A stretch of DNA of 64,000 nt. It comes from Actinoplanes utahensis (GTDB taxonomy: Bacteria; Actinomycetota; Actinomycetes; Mycobacteriales; Micromonosporaceae). The notes beneath the pieces are model-generated. The model was not told where the DNA came from. It did not search any database and saw only the letters and a program-made list of their open reading frames with translations. Below, piece by piece: positions 1 through 8,517 of this stretch (the stretch's first letter is position 1; each line of letters begins with the position of its first letter). Where the stretch lies: positions 1 to 64,000 of the forward strand of contig NZ_BOMZ01000082.1 in NCBI RefSeq assembly GCF_016862455.1, read 5' to 3'. A program made the translations under genes and the position numbers.

Positions 1-108
1 CGAGGTCGACTTCGCGGGCGAGGTGGTCGAGGACGTCGAGGTCGACTTCGCGGGCGAGGTGGTCGAGGACGTCGAGGTCGACTTCGCAGGCGAGGAGGCC
101 GAGGACGT
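1..108. repeat. 36-nt tandem repeat, three copies
   Basis: Three head-to-tail copies of a 36-nt unit; the first two are near identical and the third diverges. The array may continue beyond base 1. The unit is a multiple of three and adds a 12-residue Thr/Ser/Pro/Ala/Lys module to the protein encoded on the minus strand. Confidence 0.9.
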
Positions 109-348
109 CGAGGACGTAGAGGACGGCGTCGTGGCCGAGGCGGACGCCGCGGCCTCGCTCAGCTTCGCGTTCACCTTGTCGGTGCCGGTGCCGATCAGGG
201 CCTTGGCCTTCTCCTGCGCCTGCACGACCGTGGGGTGCTCGCCGACCTTGCGGGCCGTGGCCGCGATGTTCTCGTACTTCTCGCGGCCCGCCCGGCTACC
301 GAGCACGTAACCGACGGCGACGCCGGCAGCCAGCTTGAGAAATCCCAT
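1..348 (-). CDS. YtxH-like small membrane-associated protein, C-terminus cut by window edge
   Basis: The reading frame runs from an ATG at 348 to base 1 without a stop, so the C-terminus is outside the window. A GGAG ribosome site lies upstream. The product begins MGFLKLAAGVAVGYVLGSRA, a short hydrophobic glycine-rich segment followed by a basic REKYENI patch, as in YtxH-type stress or envelope proteins of actinomycetes. A lysine/alanine-rich helix follows. The visible tail is low complexity (Ser/Thr/Pro/Ala/Lys) and is encoded by a 36-nt tandem repeat. Family assignment rests on the N-terminus only. Confidence 0.75.
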   Translation of the reverse strand, partial: MGFLKLAAGVAVGYVLGSRAGREKYENIAATARKVGEHPTVVQAQEKAKALIGTGTDKVNAKLSEAAASASATTPSSTSSTSSASSPAKSTSTSSTTSPAKSTSTSSTTSPAKSTS

Positions 349-377
349 GAACACTCACTCCAATGTCGAGATCCGGG

Positions 378-411
378 CGGAGGTACGGGCTTCGACTTGC
401 CCGTACCTCCG
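378..411 (-). terminator. Hairpin terminator after the LtrA gene
   Basis: A perfect 13-bp inverted repeat (378-390 with 399-411) with an 8-nt loop lies just downstream of the minus-strand stop at 417. There is no clear U tract, as is common in actinomycetes. Confidence 0.75.
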
Positions 412-416
412 TGGGG

Positions 417-1655
417 TCAAACCTTGGCGACCTTGATCTCACCCTGCCGGTGCTGGTGGATGCCGGTGACGACACCCGCGATCAGCACCGCCGCGCACAG
501 CCCGACGAGCACCGGCGGCGCCAGATCCAGCAGCATGATCACGGCGACGGCCGGGATGCCGAGACCCGGCCAGATCAGGACCGCGTGGTAACGCCGGGAC
601 AGCACGCCCTGGATGAGGGCCGCGCTGATCAGGTATCCGGCCAGCCCCGCCCCGAGCACCCCGCGGGTCCCGGCGCTGAGATGGCCTTCCGAGCCGTGCA
701 CGATGGCGTGTTCCAGCCCGACCGCCACGGCCGCCAGGCTGACGGCGACCGGCAGGTGGGCGTACACGTAGAAGTCGTGGACCCCCTGCCGGGTCCGCTC
801 GCCGCCCTCCTGCACCAGACGCCGTTTCGCGGCGCCGCCGGAGAGATCGAAGTAGGACCACCACAGCGCCGCCGACAGCAGGAACGCGGCGAGCGCGGTC
901 ACCACCACACCGCCGCCCCACTTGCCGTCGTGCAGCCCGTGGACGGTTCCGGCCACCGATTCGCCGAGCAGCAGGATGACGAAGAGGCCGAAGCGTTCCG
1001 GCAGGTGCTCCATGTGCAGCGGCGGCGCGTCCGGCACCCGGGCGGCCACGGTGGGCCCGATCAGGTCGACCAGCACGCCGACGGCCCACAGGACGTAGCG
1101 GCCGGGCGCGGCGACCATCAGGGAGATCAGCCAGAATCCGGCTCCGGCGGAGTGCCCGATCAGGTACGGCATGATCCCGGTCCGGGTCTCCGGCAGGTCC
1201 ACCCAGACCCGCAGATAACCCACCACAAGCACGATCCGCAGCGTGACGTACCCGAGCGCGAACCAGGTCGCGCCCGAGCCGGTGACCTGGTCGGTGGAGG
1301 CGGCCATCACGATGACCCCGCCCATCCCGGTGAGGGTGAGCAGCCGGAAGATGGCGTCGTCGGTGTCGAACCGGTTCGCGTGCAGGGTGGTGCTGGCCCA
1401 TGCCCACCACCCGACGGCGACGATCGCGGCGAACTTCAGCCCGCCGGCGACGGTCTCGTTCTTCGCCAGCACGTCCGCGCACTGGGCCACGAACAGCACG
1501 AACGCCAGGTCGAAGAAGAGTTCCAGCCGGGTGGCGGAGCGGTTGGACTCCTGGTTGACGTCGGGCTCGCGGACGAGTTGCCGTTCCTCCTGGTCCTCTT
1601 TATCGAGGCGGGCGCGGTCCTCGGGCGACGGCCCGGCTTTCGGTTCTGCTGACAC
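417..1655 (-). CDS. Low temperature requirement protein A (LtrA) family membrane protein
   Basis: A 412-residue polytopic membrane protein of the LtrA family, named from a Listeria cold-growth locus; its biochemical role is unknown. Family hallmarks are visible: an N-terminal ATRLELFFDLAFVLFVAQ motif, a central HMEHLPERFGLFVILLLGES motif, and roughly ten hydrophobic segments spread over the length. Length is normal for the family. The start is a GTG at 1655. The gene stands alone, with a hairpin terminator behind it and a divergent hydrolase gene upstream. Confidence 0.88.
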   Translation of the reverse strand: MSAEPKAGPSPEDRARLDKEDQEERQLVREPDVNQESNRSATRLELFFDLAFVLFVAQCADVLAKNETVAGGLKFAAIVAVGWWAWASTTLHANRFDTDDAIFRLLTLTGMGGVIVMAASTDQVTGSGATWFALGYVTLRIVLVVGYLRVWVDLPETRTGIMPYLIGHSAGAGFWLISLMVAAPGRYVLWAVGVLVDLIGPTVAARVPDAPPLHMEHLPERFGLFVILLLGESVAGTVHGLHDGKWGGGVVVTALAAFLLSAALWWSYFDLSGGAAKRRLVQEGGERTRQGVHDFYVYAHLPVAVSLAAVAVGLEHAIVHGSEGHLSAGTRGVLGAGLAGYLISAALIQGVLSRRYHAVLIWPGLGIPAVAVIMLLDLAPPVLVGLCAAVLIAGVVTGIHQHRQGEIKVAKV

Positions 1656-1707
1656 GGCTTCGCCCTACCCGCGCACGTCTTTGGTCAACCTGGGTAAAGG
1701 CCGGTCT

Positions 1708-2526
1708 GTGAAACTGCGAAAGATCGCCCGCATGGGTACGGGTGACGAGCGCCTGGCCCTCGCGGCGCCCGCCCCGGCCCGCGGGTTCACCAGCCGGTTC
1801 CGTGACGTCGGCGGCCTGCGGCTGCACGCCCGGGTCCGGGACGGCTCCGGCGGCCCCGCACATGTGCTGCTGCACGGCCTGGCGGTGTCGCACCGCTATC
1901 TGATGCCGACCGCGGCCGCTCTCCCCGGCGACGTCCACGTCCCCGACCTGCCCGGTTTCGGGTTGTCCGCGCGTCCCCGGCGGGTCCTCGACGTCGGCGA
2001 GCACGCCGACGTCGTGGCCGCGTGGATGGACGCCGCAGGGCTGAGCTCCGCGACGCTGATGGGCAACTCGTTCGGCTGCCAGGTCGCCGTGGAGATCGCC
2101 GTCCGCCGGCCGGACCTGACCGCCGCCCTGGTGCTGGTCGGCCCGACCGTGGATCCGGCCGCCCCGACCCCGGCCGGGCAGGCGTTCCGGTGGCTGCGCG
2201 ACGTCGCCTACGAGGATCCGCGGCAGGCCCGGATCATCGCCCGCGATCTGCGCGACGCCGGGATCCGCCGGGTGTACCGGACGTTGCGGCACAGCACCCG
2301 GCATGCGATCGCCGAGCGGCTGCCGCTGGTCGCCGCGCCGGTGCTGGTGCTGCGGGGCGAGCACGACCGGATCGCCCCGCCGGAATGGGTCGCCGCGCTC
2401 ACCCCGGACGGCAACCGCGGCACCGTGCCGCTGGCCGCCCACAACGCGATGACCACGGCCGGGCGGTCAATCGCGGCTCTCGCCGTCTCCGCCGCTTCCG
2501 CCGGAGGCGTCGGGTACGGGGGGTGA
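1708..2526 (+). CDS. Alpha/beta hydrolase
   Basis: A cytoplasmic hydrolase of about 272 residues with the alpha/beta fold. An HG oxyanion motif (LLHGLAVSHR) sits near residue 55. The nucleophile elbow GNSFGC is near residue 125, the acid lies in RGEHDRIAP and the histidine in AAHNAMT near the end. Substrate is not evident. I take the GTG at 1708 because an AAAGG site lies just ahead; an ATG at 1732 is the alternative. The last 60 bases overlap the convergent regulator gene that ends at 2467. Confidence 0.85.
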   Translation: MKLRKIARMGTGDERLALAAPAPARGFTSRFRDVGGLRLHARVRDGSGGPAHVLLHGLAVSHRYLMPTAAALPGDVHVPDLPGFGLSARPRRVLDVGEHADVVAAWMDAAGLSSATLMGNSFGCQVAVEIAVRRPDLTAALVLVGPTVDPAAPTPAGQAFRWLRDVAYEDPRQARIIARDLRDAGIRRVYRTLRHSTRHAIAERLPLVAAPVLVLRGEHDRIAPPEWVAALTPDGNRGTVPLAAHNAMTTAGRSIAALAVSAASAGGVGYGG

Positions 2527-3234
2527 CGGCTGGGTGTAGAGCACCGCACGCGCCTGCTCGGCCGCGCGCAGCGTGGTCTCGCTGACGAAGGCGAGGAACC
2601 GGGCGATGTTCTCCAGGCGGTTGCCGGCCGGGGTTCCGGAGCCGAGCACGCCCACGCCCTGCCGGGAGGTCTCGACCACCCGGGCCAGGGCCCGGGCGCT
2701 GGCCAGGGTCGCCTGGTACCACACGTCGTCGTCGATCAGGTAGCGCTCGCGGCGGCGTTCGTCGCGCTCCCGCCGGACCATGCCCTGGCTCTCCAGGAAG
2801 GTGACCGCCTTGGAGATGGACGCCGGGCTGACCTGCAGCCGGGCGGCGAGCTCGGCGGCGGTGAGGCTGCCGGTGTCGGTGATGTAGAGGCACGCGGTCA
2901 CCCGGGACATCATCCGGGGCATGCCGGACTGGATGAACACGCTGGTCAGCGTCTCCTCATAGGCCGCGACGGCGGCGGCGTCGCGGCCGTGCGCCGGCGG
3001 GACCGCGGCCGGTCCCCGGGCGGTGGGCTGCCGCCGGCGGCGGGCCCGGTGCTCGGTGGCGTGGTGGGCCAGGTCGGCACGGTAACCGGTGGGGCCGCCG
3101 TTGCGCATCACCTCCCGGGTCACGGTCGAGGTGGGTCGGTCGAGCCGCCGCGCGATCTCCGCGTAGGCGAGACCGTCGGCCAGGCCCAGCGCGATCTGCT
3201 GGCGTTCCTGCGGAGTGAGTCTGCCGCCCGGCAT
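2467..3234 (-). CDS. GbsR/MarR-like transcriptional regulator with an extra N-terminal HTH
   Basis: About 255 residues. The first third contains a LTPQERQQIALGLADGLAYAEIARRLDRPTSTV-type helix-turn-helix, resembling IS30-type HTH_38 domains. The central part (LTAAELAARLQVSPASISKAV) is a winged helix of the GbsR/MarR kind. An ATG at 3234 is preferred over a GTG at 3258 because a GGGAGG site precedes it by six bases. It is divergent from a DUF4097 gene, and the intervening region holds several TTGCA sites, so it probably represses or activates that gene and itself. The ligand is unknown. Confidence 0.85.
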   Translation of the reverse strand: MPGGRLTPQERQQIALGLADGLAYAEIARRLDRPTSTVTREVMRNGGPTGYRADLAHHATEHRARRRRQPTARGPAAVPPAHGRDAAAVAAYEETLTSVFIQSGMPRMMSRVTACLYITDTGSLTAAELAARLQVSPASISKAVTFLESQGMVRRERDERRRERYLIDDDVWYQATLASARALARVVETSRQGVGVLGSGTPAGNRLENIARFLAFVSETTLRAAEQARAVLYTQPSPPVPDASGGSGGDGESRD

Positions 3235-3267
3235 CGCAACCTCCCATGGAGCGTTCACCGTCAGTTC

Positions 3268-3361
3268 ATTGCAATGCTATCAGACCCGTCGTTGCATTGA
3301 ATTCCGAGCCGTTGCAACGATTGCACGCATATGAGCTGCAGCAATGGCTGGATAGTGCAAC
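3268..3361. promoter_or_regulatory. Cluster of TTGCA/TGCAA operator-like sites
   Basis: In an AT-richer divergent promoter region there are ATTGCAAT (3268-3275), GTTGCATT (3291-3298), GTTGCAAC (3311-3318), ATTGCAC (3320-3326) and AGTGCAAC (3354-3361). The first three are spaced 20-23 bp apart, about two helical turns. They are good candidates for binding sites of the adjacent GbsR/MarR-like regulator. This is an inference from position and symmetry. Confidence 0.6.
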
Positions 3362-3434
3362 GAGTCTGTTGTCGATACTTGGAAAGCAACGTAGCTTTTC
3401 ACTCATCGGAAACAACAAGCCGCAGGAGAGAACG

Positions 3435-4103
3435 ATGCCGAACTTCAACACCCCCGCCGCCGTCGCCGCCGTCCTCGACCTCCCCGCCGGCAACATCCGG
3501 ATCATCGCCGCGGACCGGGCCGACAGCACCGTCGAGGTCCGCCCCGCGGACGCCGGCAAGGACCGTGACGTGAAGGCCGCCGAGCAGGTCGAGATCGACT
3601 ACCGTGACGGCGTCCTGCGGGTCACCGCCCCGGTGCGGAATCAGTACTTCGGCGCCTCCGGAGCCGTCGAGGTGACGATCCAGCTGCCCACCGGCTCCCG
3701 GATCGAGGCGAAGGCCGCGACCACCGACTTCCGGGCCGTCGGGCGTCTGGGCGAGGTGACGGTCGAGGCGCCGCAGGCCACCGTCAAGATCGACGAGGCG
3801 AGCGGAGTGCGGGTCACCGCCTCGGCCGGGGACATCGCGATCGGCCGGCTCACCGGGCCCGCCGAGATCAGCGTCGAGAAGGGCGACATCCGGATCGACG
3901 AGGCCGTCCGCGGTGACCTGGCCCTGACCACCACGTACGGCGAGGTGTCCGTCGGTGTCGCCGCCGGCGTCTCGGCGACCCTGGACGCGGGCGCCGCGCA
4001 CGGCCGGGTGCACAACGCGCTGAGGAACACCGAGGGCGCCGGCGCCCCGGTCACCATCAAGGCCACCAACGGGTACGGCGACATCACGGCCCGCAGCCTC
4101 TGA
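3435..4103 (+). CDS. DUF4097 family beta-strand repeat protein
   Basis: A 222-residue protein without signal peptide or membrane segment. From about residue 15 to the end it is a regular succession of short beta strands (NIRIIAAD, GVLRVTAP, VEVTIQLPTGSRIEAKA, GDIAIGRL, GEVSVGVAAG, GYGDITARSL), the right-handed beta-roll pattern of DUF4097 proteins. Function is unknown; members often accompany regulators of envelope stress or toxin-type loci. The ATG at 3435 follows an AGGAGA site. Regulation by the divergent GbsR/MarR-like protein is likely. Confidence 0.85.
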   Translation: MPNFNTPAAVAAVLDLPAGNIRIIAADRADSTVEVRPADAGKDRDVKAAEQVEIDYRDGVLRVTAPVRNQYFGASGAVEVTIQLPTGSRIEAKAATTDFRAVGRLGEVTVEAPQATVKIDEASGVRVTASAGDIAIGRLTGPAEISVEKGDIRIDEAVRGDLALTTTYGEVSVGVAAGVSATLDAGAAHGRVHNALRNTEGAGAPVTIKATNGYGDITARSL

Positions 4104-4116
4104 CGGCCGACACCCG

Positions 4117-4161
4117 GGCGTGTGGATTTCGGGCGCGAGAGACGACCGGAGTCCACACGCC
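4117..4161 (+). terminator. Possible long-loop hairpin terminator
   Basis: A 10-bp inverted repeat (4117-4126 with 4152-4161) with a 25-nt loop lies just after the DUF4097 stop. The long loop makes it a weak candidate; it could instead be an operator for the next gene. Confidence 0.35.
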
Positions 4162-4198
4162 GGGTCTACTGGGGGCACCGAGACAACGAGGAGTTCAC

Positions 4199-4645
4199 GT
4201 GCGCCGTCTTCTTCCCGCGATCACCGCCGTCACGATCGGGGCCGTCACCGGGCTGGCCTCGCCCGCGCAGGCGGCGCCCGCCCTGCGGTTCCACAGCGCC
4301 CAGTACGACTCGCCGGGCACCGACACCCGTACCGTCGCCAGCCTCAACGCCGAGTGGATCTCGCTGGTGAACTCCGGCTCCACCGCCGTCGACCTGACCG
4401 GCTGGCGCATCCACGACAAGTCCCGGACCTACACGTTCGGCAAGGTGCGCATTCCGGCCAGGGGTGGCCGGCTGTGGCTGCACACCGGCAAGGGCGCTGA
4501 CAGCGGAACCCGCCTGTACTGGAACTCCGGCAACTACGTCTGGAACAACACCGGCGACACGGCCACCCTGCTGACCAGGACCGGCGCCACCCATCACACG
4601 TGCACCTGGGCCCAGCGAGCCGGCCGCACCGTGGTCGGCTGCTAG
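4199..4645 (+). CDS. Secreted lamin-tail domain protein
   Basis: A 148-residue exported protein. The signal peptide (MRRLLPAITAVTIGAVTGLA, then SPAQAA) is cleaved near residue 26. The mature part is a single lamin-tail domain (LTD) with NAEWISLVNSGSTAVDLTGW and a closing WNNTGDTATLLTRTG, an Ig-like fold found in secreted bacterial nucleases and surface proteins. Here it stands alone without a catalytic domain, so a binding or structural role is likely. Two cysteines near the C-terminus may form a disulphide. The GTG start has a GAGGAG site. Confidence 0.85.
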   Translation: MRRLLPAITAVTIGAVTGLASPAQAAPALRFHSAQYDSPGTDTRTVASLNAEWISLVNSGSTAVDLTGWRIHDKSRTYTFGKVRIPARGGRLWLHTGKGADSGTRLYWNSGNYVWNNTGDTATLLTRTGATHHTCTWAQRAGRTVVGC

Positions 4646-4686
4646 ATCCGGTGTGGTGGGCCTCGCCTCGCTCCCGAACGCAGGAC

Positions 4687-5727
4687 CTACGGGAGGCCGG
4701 CGAGGCTCTTGCGGTGGCGGTAACCGGCGATCAGGTTGACCGCGCCGAGGACCAGGGCGCCGGTTCCGGCGTAGAGAGCCAGCGTCAGGATCGGGGTGCC
4801 GATCGGGGCGTCGGGGAAGTAGAGGACGCGGCGGAGCAGGGTGGCGCCGGCGCCGGGTGGCAGGGCCTGGCCGAAGTCGTGCCAGAAGGCCGGCATCAGC
4901 GGGCCGGCGGTGGCGGCGCCGCTGATCGGGGCGCCGATCAGGAAGTAGAGGAGGCCGCCGATGCCGGCGCCGGCGGTGCCGATCAGGGACACCAGGGCGC
5001 TGGTGGAGGCGGTCGCGGCCAGGTTGATCAGGGCGAGGCCGAGCATCAGTTCGAGGAAGTCGACGTGGTCGCCGACGCCGAAGCCGCGGGCCAGGCCGGC
5101 GATCCCGGCGCCGACGCACAGCGCGTAGAGGATCAGGAAGATCAGGGGGAGTTCACCGCGGGCCCAGTCGGCGCGGTAACGGGGGACGAGGCGGCCCAGG
5201 CCCATCGAGCCGATCGTGCCGCCGAGGATCACCACCTGCAGCATGATGCCGAGGCCGCCGCCGGCCGAGTCGCCGGACGGCAGGGGAGTGGTCTCGGTGA
5301 CCGTCGGGGTGGCCCGGCCGGCGAACGCGGTGGTGACCAGGCCGGTCAGTGTGGCGGCGACCTGCGGGGACGCGGCGGTGGACTTGAGCAGTTCGACGCC
5401 GGTGGCGGTGACGATCAGGGCGCCGTAGACGTCCAGGCGGCCGATGCCGGTGAGCGCGGCGTCCCGGCTGTCGTACGTGGTGACGTCGAGCGCGTCCCCG
5501 GCCTGCTGTTCCAGGCTCTGCCGGGTGCTGTCGGCGCCGACGTAACCGAACGGGATGTGGTGCGGTGTCGGCGCGTGCGAGATGCTCAGCAGCGCCGATC
5601 CGAGCAGGGCGACGATCACGACACCGAGGGCGGCGAGCGCCGCCGAGCGTACCCAGAAATGCTGTTCGAGCCGTTTCTCCTCGGCTTTCGGCAGCACCTG
5701 GGTGGCGTCGTCGTCCCTGTCTGACAC
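4687..5727 (-). CDS. ABC-2/YhgE-like integral membrane protein
   Basis: A 346-residue protein. Residues 1-25 are cytoplasmic and charged. One membrane helix (AALAALGVVIVALLGSALL) precedes an extracytoplasmic domain of about 130 residues, and about five more helices fill the C-terminal half. This layout, with an external loop between the first helix and a helical bundle, is that of ABC-2 permeases and YhgE/Pip-type (DUF3533-like) proteins. No ATPase lies beside it. Role unknown; export or envelope function is inferred. Confidence 0.6.
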   Translation of the reverse strand: MSDRDDDATQVLPKAEEKRLEQHFWVRSAALAALGVVIVALLGSALLSISHAPTPHHIPFGYVGADSTRQSLEQQAGDALDVTTYDSRDAALTGIGRLDVYGALIVTATGVELLKSTAASPQVAATLTGLVTTAFAGRATPTVTETTPLPSGDSAGGGLGIMLQVVILGGTIGSMGLGRLVPRYRADWARGELPLIFLILYALCVGAGIAGLARGFGVGDHVDFLELMLGLALINLAATASTSALVSLIGTAGAGIGGLLYFLIGAPISGAATAGPLMPAFWHDFGQALPPGAGATLLRRVLYFPDAPIGTPILTLALYAGTGALVLGAVNLIAGYRHRKSLAGLP

Positions 5728-5741
5728 GTACCGAATGCTGT

Positions 5742-5773
5742 CACGGACCCGGGGACGTGTCCCCGGGTCCGTG
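5742..5773 (-). terminator. Perfect hairpin terminator after the CsbD gene
   Basis: A perfect 15-bp inverted repeat (5742-5756 with 5759-5773) with a 2-nt centre lies directly downstream of the CsbD stop and upstream of the membrane-protein start. Confidence 0.8.
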
Positions 5774-5786
5774 GAAACTCAGCGAC

Positions 5787-5960
5787 TCAGGACTTGAAGA
5801 CGTCCTTGATCTTCTCGCCGGCCTGCTTCAGGTTCGAGGCGCGCTGGTCGGCCTTGCCTTCGGCTTCCAGGCGCTCGTCGTCGGTAGCCTTGCCGACACC
5901 TTCCTTGACCTTGCCACCGACCTCTTCAGCCTTGTTGTCGACCTTGTCGTCGAACGCCAT
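5787..5960 (-). CDS. CsbD family stress protein
   Basis: A 57-residue highly charged helical protein starting MAFDDKVDNKAEEVGGKVKE. The KAEE..GK.KE..GK pattern and the absence of hydrophobic core residues are typical of CsbD, a general-stress protein family of unknown mechanism, often controlled by a stress sigma factor. The ATG follows a clear GGAGG site and the gene is closed by a strong hairpin. Confidence 0.93.
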   Translation of the reverse strand: MAFDDKVDNKAEEVGGKVKEGVGKATDDERLEAEGKADQRASNLKQAGEKIKDVFKS

Positions 5961-6023
5961 CGGGCACCTCCATAGGTCTCAGGTGTACGCAGGAGGAGTA
6001 CCCCGCCACGGAAGTCCCAACCG

Positions 6024-7094
6024 TCAGCCGGTGGACTCCCGCGTGACCAGCCGGCATGGCACGGTCTCGGTGCCCGGGGCGAGCGCGCCCGAGGCGGAGG
6101 CGCCCGAGGCGGAGGCGCCCGCAGCGGAAGCGCCGGAACGGAGGGTCCCGTCGATCGCGGCGAACAGGCGCTGGGCGGCGAGCCGGCCGAGCTGTTCCAG
6201 GTTCATGTCGATGGTGGACAGCGGCGGGCGGGCGTTGGCGGCCAGGATGTTCCAGTTGTCGAAGCCGATCACCGCGACCCGCTGCGGGATGTCGAGTCCT
6301 TCCTGGTGGAGCACGTCGAGGACGCCGCGGGCGATCTCGTCGGAGCCGGCGAAGACGGCGTCGACGCCGGGGTCGCGTTCCAGCAGCATGCGAGTGGCGC
6401 TGCGGCCCCACGCCTCGGACCAGGATCCGAACCAGACTTGGTCGCCGGCCAGCTGGAGACCCTCCTCGGCGAGCCGGGCGAGGGCGCCGGTCGCGCGGTC
6501 CTGGGCGGCGCCGTAGGTGGCGTCGCCGGTGATGTGGGCGATGCGCCGGCGGCCGTGCCGGATCAGGTGGTCGACGGCGAGCCGGCCGCCGCCGACGTTG
6601 TCGGTGACCAGGGACAGGTCGGCGGGATCCTCGGACGGCGAATACGCGTAGATGACCGGCACCGGCAGGTCGCGGCCGAGTGAGGGGCGGGCGTCGGGCC
6701 GGGCGCCGACCACGATCAGGCCGTCGACCCGGCGGGACAGCAGGGCGCGCAGGTGGTGTTTCTCGCGGATGGCGTCACCGCGGGCGTCGCAGAGGAACAC
6801 CGAGGTCTGGTCGGAGCCGAACGCGTCCTCGGCGCCCATCAGGATCGGGATGGAGAACCGGCCCTCCAGGTCGGAGGTGAGCAGGCCGACGGTGCCGGTG
6901 CGCTGTGTGATCAGGCCCTGGGCCAGCGTGTTCGGCGAGAAGTTGAGCTGCTCGGCGGCGCGGATGACCCGGTCGCGGGTGCTGGCGCGGACCTGGGGCT
7001 GGCCGTTCAGCGCTTTGGAGGCGGTCGCGATGGAAACCCCCGCGAGCTGGGCGACGTCACGCAAGGTGACCGGTCCCATCGACGCTCTTGACAA
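6024..7094 (-). CDS. LacI family regulator of the arabinofuranoside locus
   Basis: A 356-residue LacI/GalR repressor. The N-terminal HTH (VTLRDVAQLAGVSIATASKA) is followed by the hinge and a periplasmic-binding-protein-like sensor domain (VFAGSDEIARGVLDVL, VIGFDNW). A TTG start at 7094 is chosen because a GGAGG lies 8 bases upstream; an ATG at 7079 is possible. It is divergent from the ABC transporter genes and presumably controls them. The C-terminal region holds a Gly-Ala-Ser insertion encoded by a 15-nt tandem repeat just before the final VPCRLVTREST strand. Confidence 0.92.
   Translation of the reverse strand: MSRASMGPVTLRDVAQLAGVSIATASKALNGQPQVRASTRDRVIRAAEQLNFSPNTLAQGLITQRTGTVGLLTSDLEGRFSIPILMGAEDAFGSDQTSVFLCDARGDAIREKHHLRALLSRRVDGLIVVGARPDARPSLGRDLPVPVIYAYSPSEDPADLSLVTDNVGGGRLAVDHLIRHGRRRIAHITGDATYGAAQDRATGALARLAEEGLQLAGDQVWFGSWSEAWGRSATRMLLERDPGVDAVFAGSDEIARGVLDVLHQEGLDIPQRVAVIGFDNWNILAANARPPLSTIDMNLEQLGRLAAQRLFAAIDGTLRSGASAAGASASGASASGALAPGTETVPCRLVTRESTG
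6085..6138. repeat. 15-nt tandem repeat inside the LacI gene
   Basis: About three and a half copies of a 15-nt unit encode GASAS-type pentapeptides in the C-terminal region of the LacI protein. The unit keeps the frame. Confidence 0.75.
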
Positions 7095-7120
7095 CAGTTT
7101 TTCCTCCGTATTACGTTCCT

Positions 7121-7132
7121 GAAAACCTTTTC
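7121..7132. promoter_or_regulatory. LacI-type operator candidate GAAAACCTTTTC
   Basis: An inverted repeat GAAAA-CC-TTTTC lies in the 122-bp divergent region between the LacI gene and the solute-binding protein gene. Its size and symmetry fit a LacI-family operator. Its position would allow control in both directions. Confidence 0.55.
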
Positions 7133-7216
7133 GGCATCTCTAGATCCGCTTGACCAGGTGCCCAGCGTACCTGCTGACCGCTCGGACCGAAACTCACCGA
7201 AAATCGGAGGTACTCC

Positions 7217-8515
7217 GTGCGCCACAACAGGTTGAGCAGGGCGATCCTGGCCGGGCTGCTCATGACCACGATGGCCGCCTGCGGCGACGGCGGCGCACAG
7301 GGCACCGCCGCGCCGCCGGCCGGCGCCGGTGTCGAAGGGGTCGACGACGGCTCGAAACTGACCCTGTGGACCCGGGCGCCGCTGGAGTCGCAGGCGAAGG
7401 CCCTGGTGGAGGCGTACAACGCCACGCACAAGAACCAGGTCGAGCTGACCATCGTGCCGAACGACGACTACGTCGCCAAGGTCGGCGCGGCGGCCGGCAG
7501 CGGCGACCTGCCCGACCTGTTCGCCGCCGACATCGTCTACGTGCCGAACTGGACGAAGTCCGGCCTGTTCCACGACCTGACCGAGAGCATCGGCCAGCTG
7601 TCCTACGCCGACGAGATCAACCAGGGGCACGTGCGGGCCGGAACGTATGAAGGCAGGAAGTACGTGCTCCCGTTCGTGCTCGACCTGTCGGTGATCTTCT
7701 GGAACAAGGCGCTCTACCGGGAGGCCGGCCTCGACCCGGAGAAGGGCCCGGCCACCCTGGACGAGTTCAAGGAGCACGCCCTCGCCGTCCAGAAGCTCGG
7801 CAGGACGGACGTCCACGGCACCTACTTCGGCGGCAACTGCGGCGGCTGCAACGTCTTCACCTGGTTCCCGATGATCTGGGCCAGTGGTGCGGAGGTGATG
7901 GCCGACGACGGCGGGAAGTCGCTGCTCGACGGCGCGGCCGCGCAGAAGGTCTACCGCACGTGGCGGGATCTGCGGGCGGCCGGGGCGATCGCGCCCGGCG
8001 CGAAGGACGAGACCGGCGCCACCTGGGTCGCGGCTTTCCAGGAGGGCAAGGTCGGTGTGATGCCGTACCCGGCGACCCTGCTGCAGACGGCGGCCAAGAC
8101 CGTCGACGTCGGCGTCACCGCGATCCCCGGAGCCTCCGCCGGAACCGGCTCCACCTTCGTCGGCGGTGACGGCATCGGCATCTCCAAGGACTCGGAACTG
8201 ACCCAGCAGGCGTGGAACTTCCTGTCCTGGCTCACCTCGGAGGCCGCCCAGGTCGAGGTGCTCGCCAAGAACGACAGCAGTGTCGCCCGCACCGACCTGG
8301 TGGACAACCGGTACGCCGTCGAGGATCCGCGCGTCGTGACGATCAACAAGACCGCCGCCGCGCCGCAGAGCAGGACCCCGGTCGCCGTCAACTTCCAGCA
8401 GGCGTTCAACGCGCCGGGCAGCCCGTGGGTCACCCTCCTGCGCAATCAGGTGTACGGCGACGCGTCGAGCCTCGCCACGGACAACGAGGCCCTGACCAGC
8501 GTCCTCGCCCAATAG
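7217..8515 (+). CDS. ABC transporter sugar-binding lipoprotein
   Basis: A 432-residue extracellular solute-binding protein (family 1) for sugar uptake. The signal peptide ends in a lipobox-like MAAC (cysteine near residue 22), so the protein is lipid-anchored. The mature protein has the usual features: SKLTLWTRAPLESQAKALVE early, a DLPDLFAADIVYVPNW segment, and a late AWNFLSWLTSEAAQVEVL helix. The GTG start follows CGGAGG. It is the first gene of the operon and lies two bases ahead of the first permease. The ligand is probably an arabinofuranose oligosaccharide, judging from the downstream hydrolases. Confidence 0.9.
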   Translation: MRHNRLSRAILAGLLMTTMAACGDGGAQGTAAPPAGAGVEGVDDGSKLTLWTRAPLESQAKALVEAYNATHKNQVELTIVPNDDYVAKVGAAAGSGDLPDLFAADIVYVPNWTKSGLFHDLTESIGQLSYADEINQGHVRAGTYEGRKYVLPFVLDLSVIFWNKALYREAGLDPEKGPATLDEFKEHALAVQKLGRTDVHGTYFGGNCGGCNVFTWFPMIWASGAEVMADDGGKSLLDGAAAQKVYRTWRDLRAAGAIAPGAKDETGATWVAAFQEGKVGVMPYPATLLQTAAKTVDVGVTAIPGASAGTGSTFVGGDGIGISKDSELTQQAWNFLSWLTSEAAQVEVLAKNDSSVARTDLVDNRYAVEDPRVVTINKTAAAPQSRTPVAVNFQQAFNAPGSPWVTLLRNQVYGDASSLATDNEALTSVLAQ

Positions 8516-8517
8516 AC

